From Yoonia sp. (GTDB taxonomy: Bacteria; Pseudomonadota; Alphaproteobacteria; Rhodobacterales; Rhodobacteraceae), in NCBI GenBank assembly GCA_023955335.1, contig JAGSGF010000031.1, positions 1 to 35,168 of the forward strand: 35,168 bases of DNA. The letters run 5' to 3'. This document shows, in pieces, positions 35,031-35,168 of this stretch. The translations under genes and the position numbers were made by a program. The notes under the pieces are model-generated. The model had not been told where the DNA came from, made no database searches, and saw only the letters and a list, made by a program, of their open reading frames with translations. Position 1 is the first letter of the stretch. Each line of letters begins with the position of its first letter.

Positions 35031-35168
35031 TACTCGGAGTCCTTGATTACCCGACTTTTGTATTGACGGACTGAGCGAATGGGATTCAGGTGTTTGTATG
35101 ATCCGTCCGAATTTCCTCACTGCTTCAGATCGCCTTGAACTTTTGTCTTGCGTGAAGCGCCAACGTGA
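35031..35168 (+). mobile_element. left end of an insertion sequence (IS630-like), running off the window
   Basis: The RTX-like frame loses family similarity at about 35030, and from there to the transposase start at 35098 the sequence has no relation to the RTX gene. TA dinucleotides at 35029-35032 fit the TA target of IS630-type elements. The exact end and inverted repeat cannot be confirmed because the right end is outside the window. Confidence 0.6.
35098..35168 (+). CDS. transposase, N-terminal fragment (window edge)
   Basis: The ATG at 35098 opens a frame that reads MIRPNFLTASDRLELLSCV then KRQR at the edge. The PNFL..DR.EL..CVKRQ pattern is, from memory, the N-terminus of roseobacter IS630-type transposases. 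AGGTG lies about 7 bases upstream. Only 23 residues are present, so the family call is provisional. Confidence 0.6.
   Translation, partial: MIRPNFLTASDRLELLSCVKRQR

Overview
The window looks like a chromosomal segment of a marine alphaproteobacterium of the order Rhodobacterales (Roseobacter group). This is inferred from gene content and protein style: an RTX/VCBS/Hint surface protein typical of that group, two DMGDH-like flavin-folate dehydrogenases, a small membrane protein of the type annotated as 'component of SufBCD complex' in roseobacters, a cysteine-free (Asp-type) HemB, an ArsC-AqpS pair, and the intergenic motif GCCTCCGGCGGGAGTATTT. No rRNA, tRNA or CRISPR array was seen.

Left part (1-9260): a leftward gene for a protein built from 49-residue repeats runs off the window edge. 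Next is the leftward rpsB-tsf translation operon with an intrinsic terminator. A HupE/UreJ-like membrane protein and a DUF4198-type exported protein are head to head, with start codons overlapping on opposite strands. A rightward run follows: PfkB/pseudouridine kinase, pseudouridine-5'-phosphate glycosidase, a DUF502 membrane protein and a LysE/ArgO exporter. It meets a convergent 3-hydroxybutyrate dehydrogenase.

Middle part (9260-23010): a 337-base gap holds palindromes upstream of bdhA and, on the minus strand, a promoter, a hairpin and a perfect intrinsic terminator with no gene between them, which is a candidate small RNA of about 76 nt. It is followed by an orphan YejA-like peptide-binding protein, a 42-residue lipoprotein and an arsenate reductase overlapping an AqpS-type aquaglyceroporin. 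Then come a cupin-XRE regulator divergent from an acyl-CoA ligase/DsbA-like/MFS operon, mfd with an upstream membrane gene, hemB, a GFA protein and a Tat-type SYLF lipoprotein. Convergent neighbours are packed tightly; two pairs overlap by 4 bases at their stop codons.

Right part (23010-35168): two paralogous DMGDH-like dehydrogenases of about 800 residues diverge from a 188-base region rich in TGTC[GT]CA half-sites. The rightward one overlaps a MobA-like nucleotidyltransferase. A leftward RTX protein of about 2,090 residues then fills 28700 to the right edge, with nonapeptide blocks, three VCBS/cadherin-like repeats of about 120 residues and a C-terminal Hint domain. Its reading frame has no ATG start, and recognisable coding similarity continues upstream to about 35030. 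There it gives way to the left end of an insertion sequence whose transposase starts at 35098 and leaves the window. The simplest reading is that the insertion removed the 5' end of the RTX gene.
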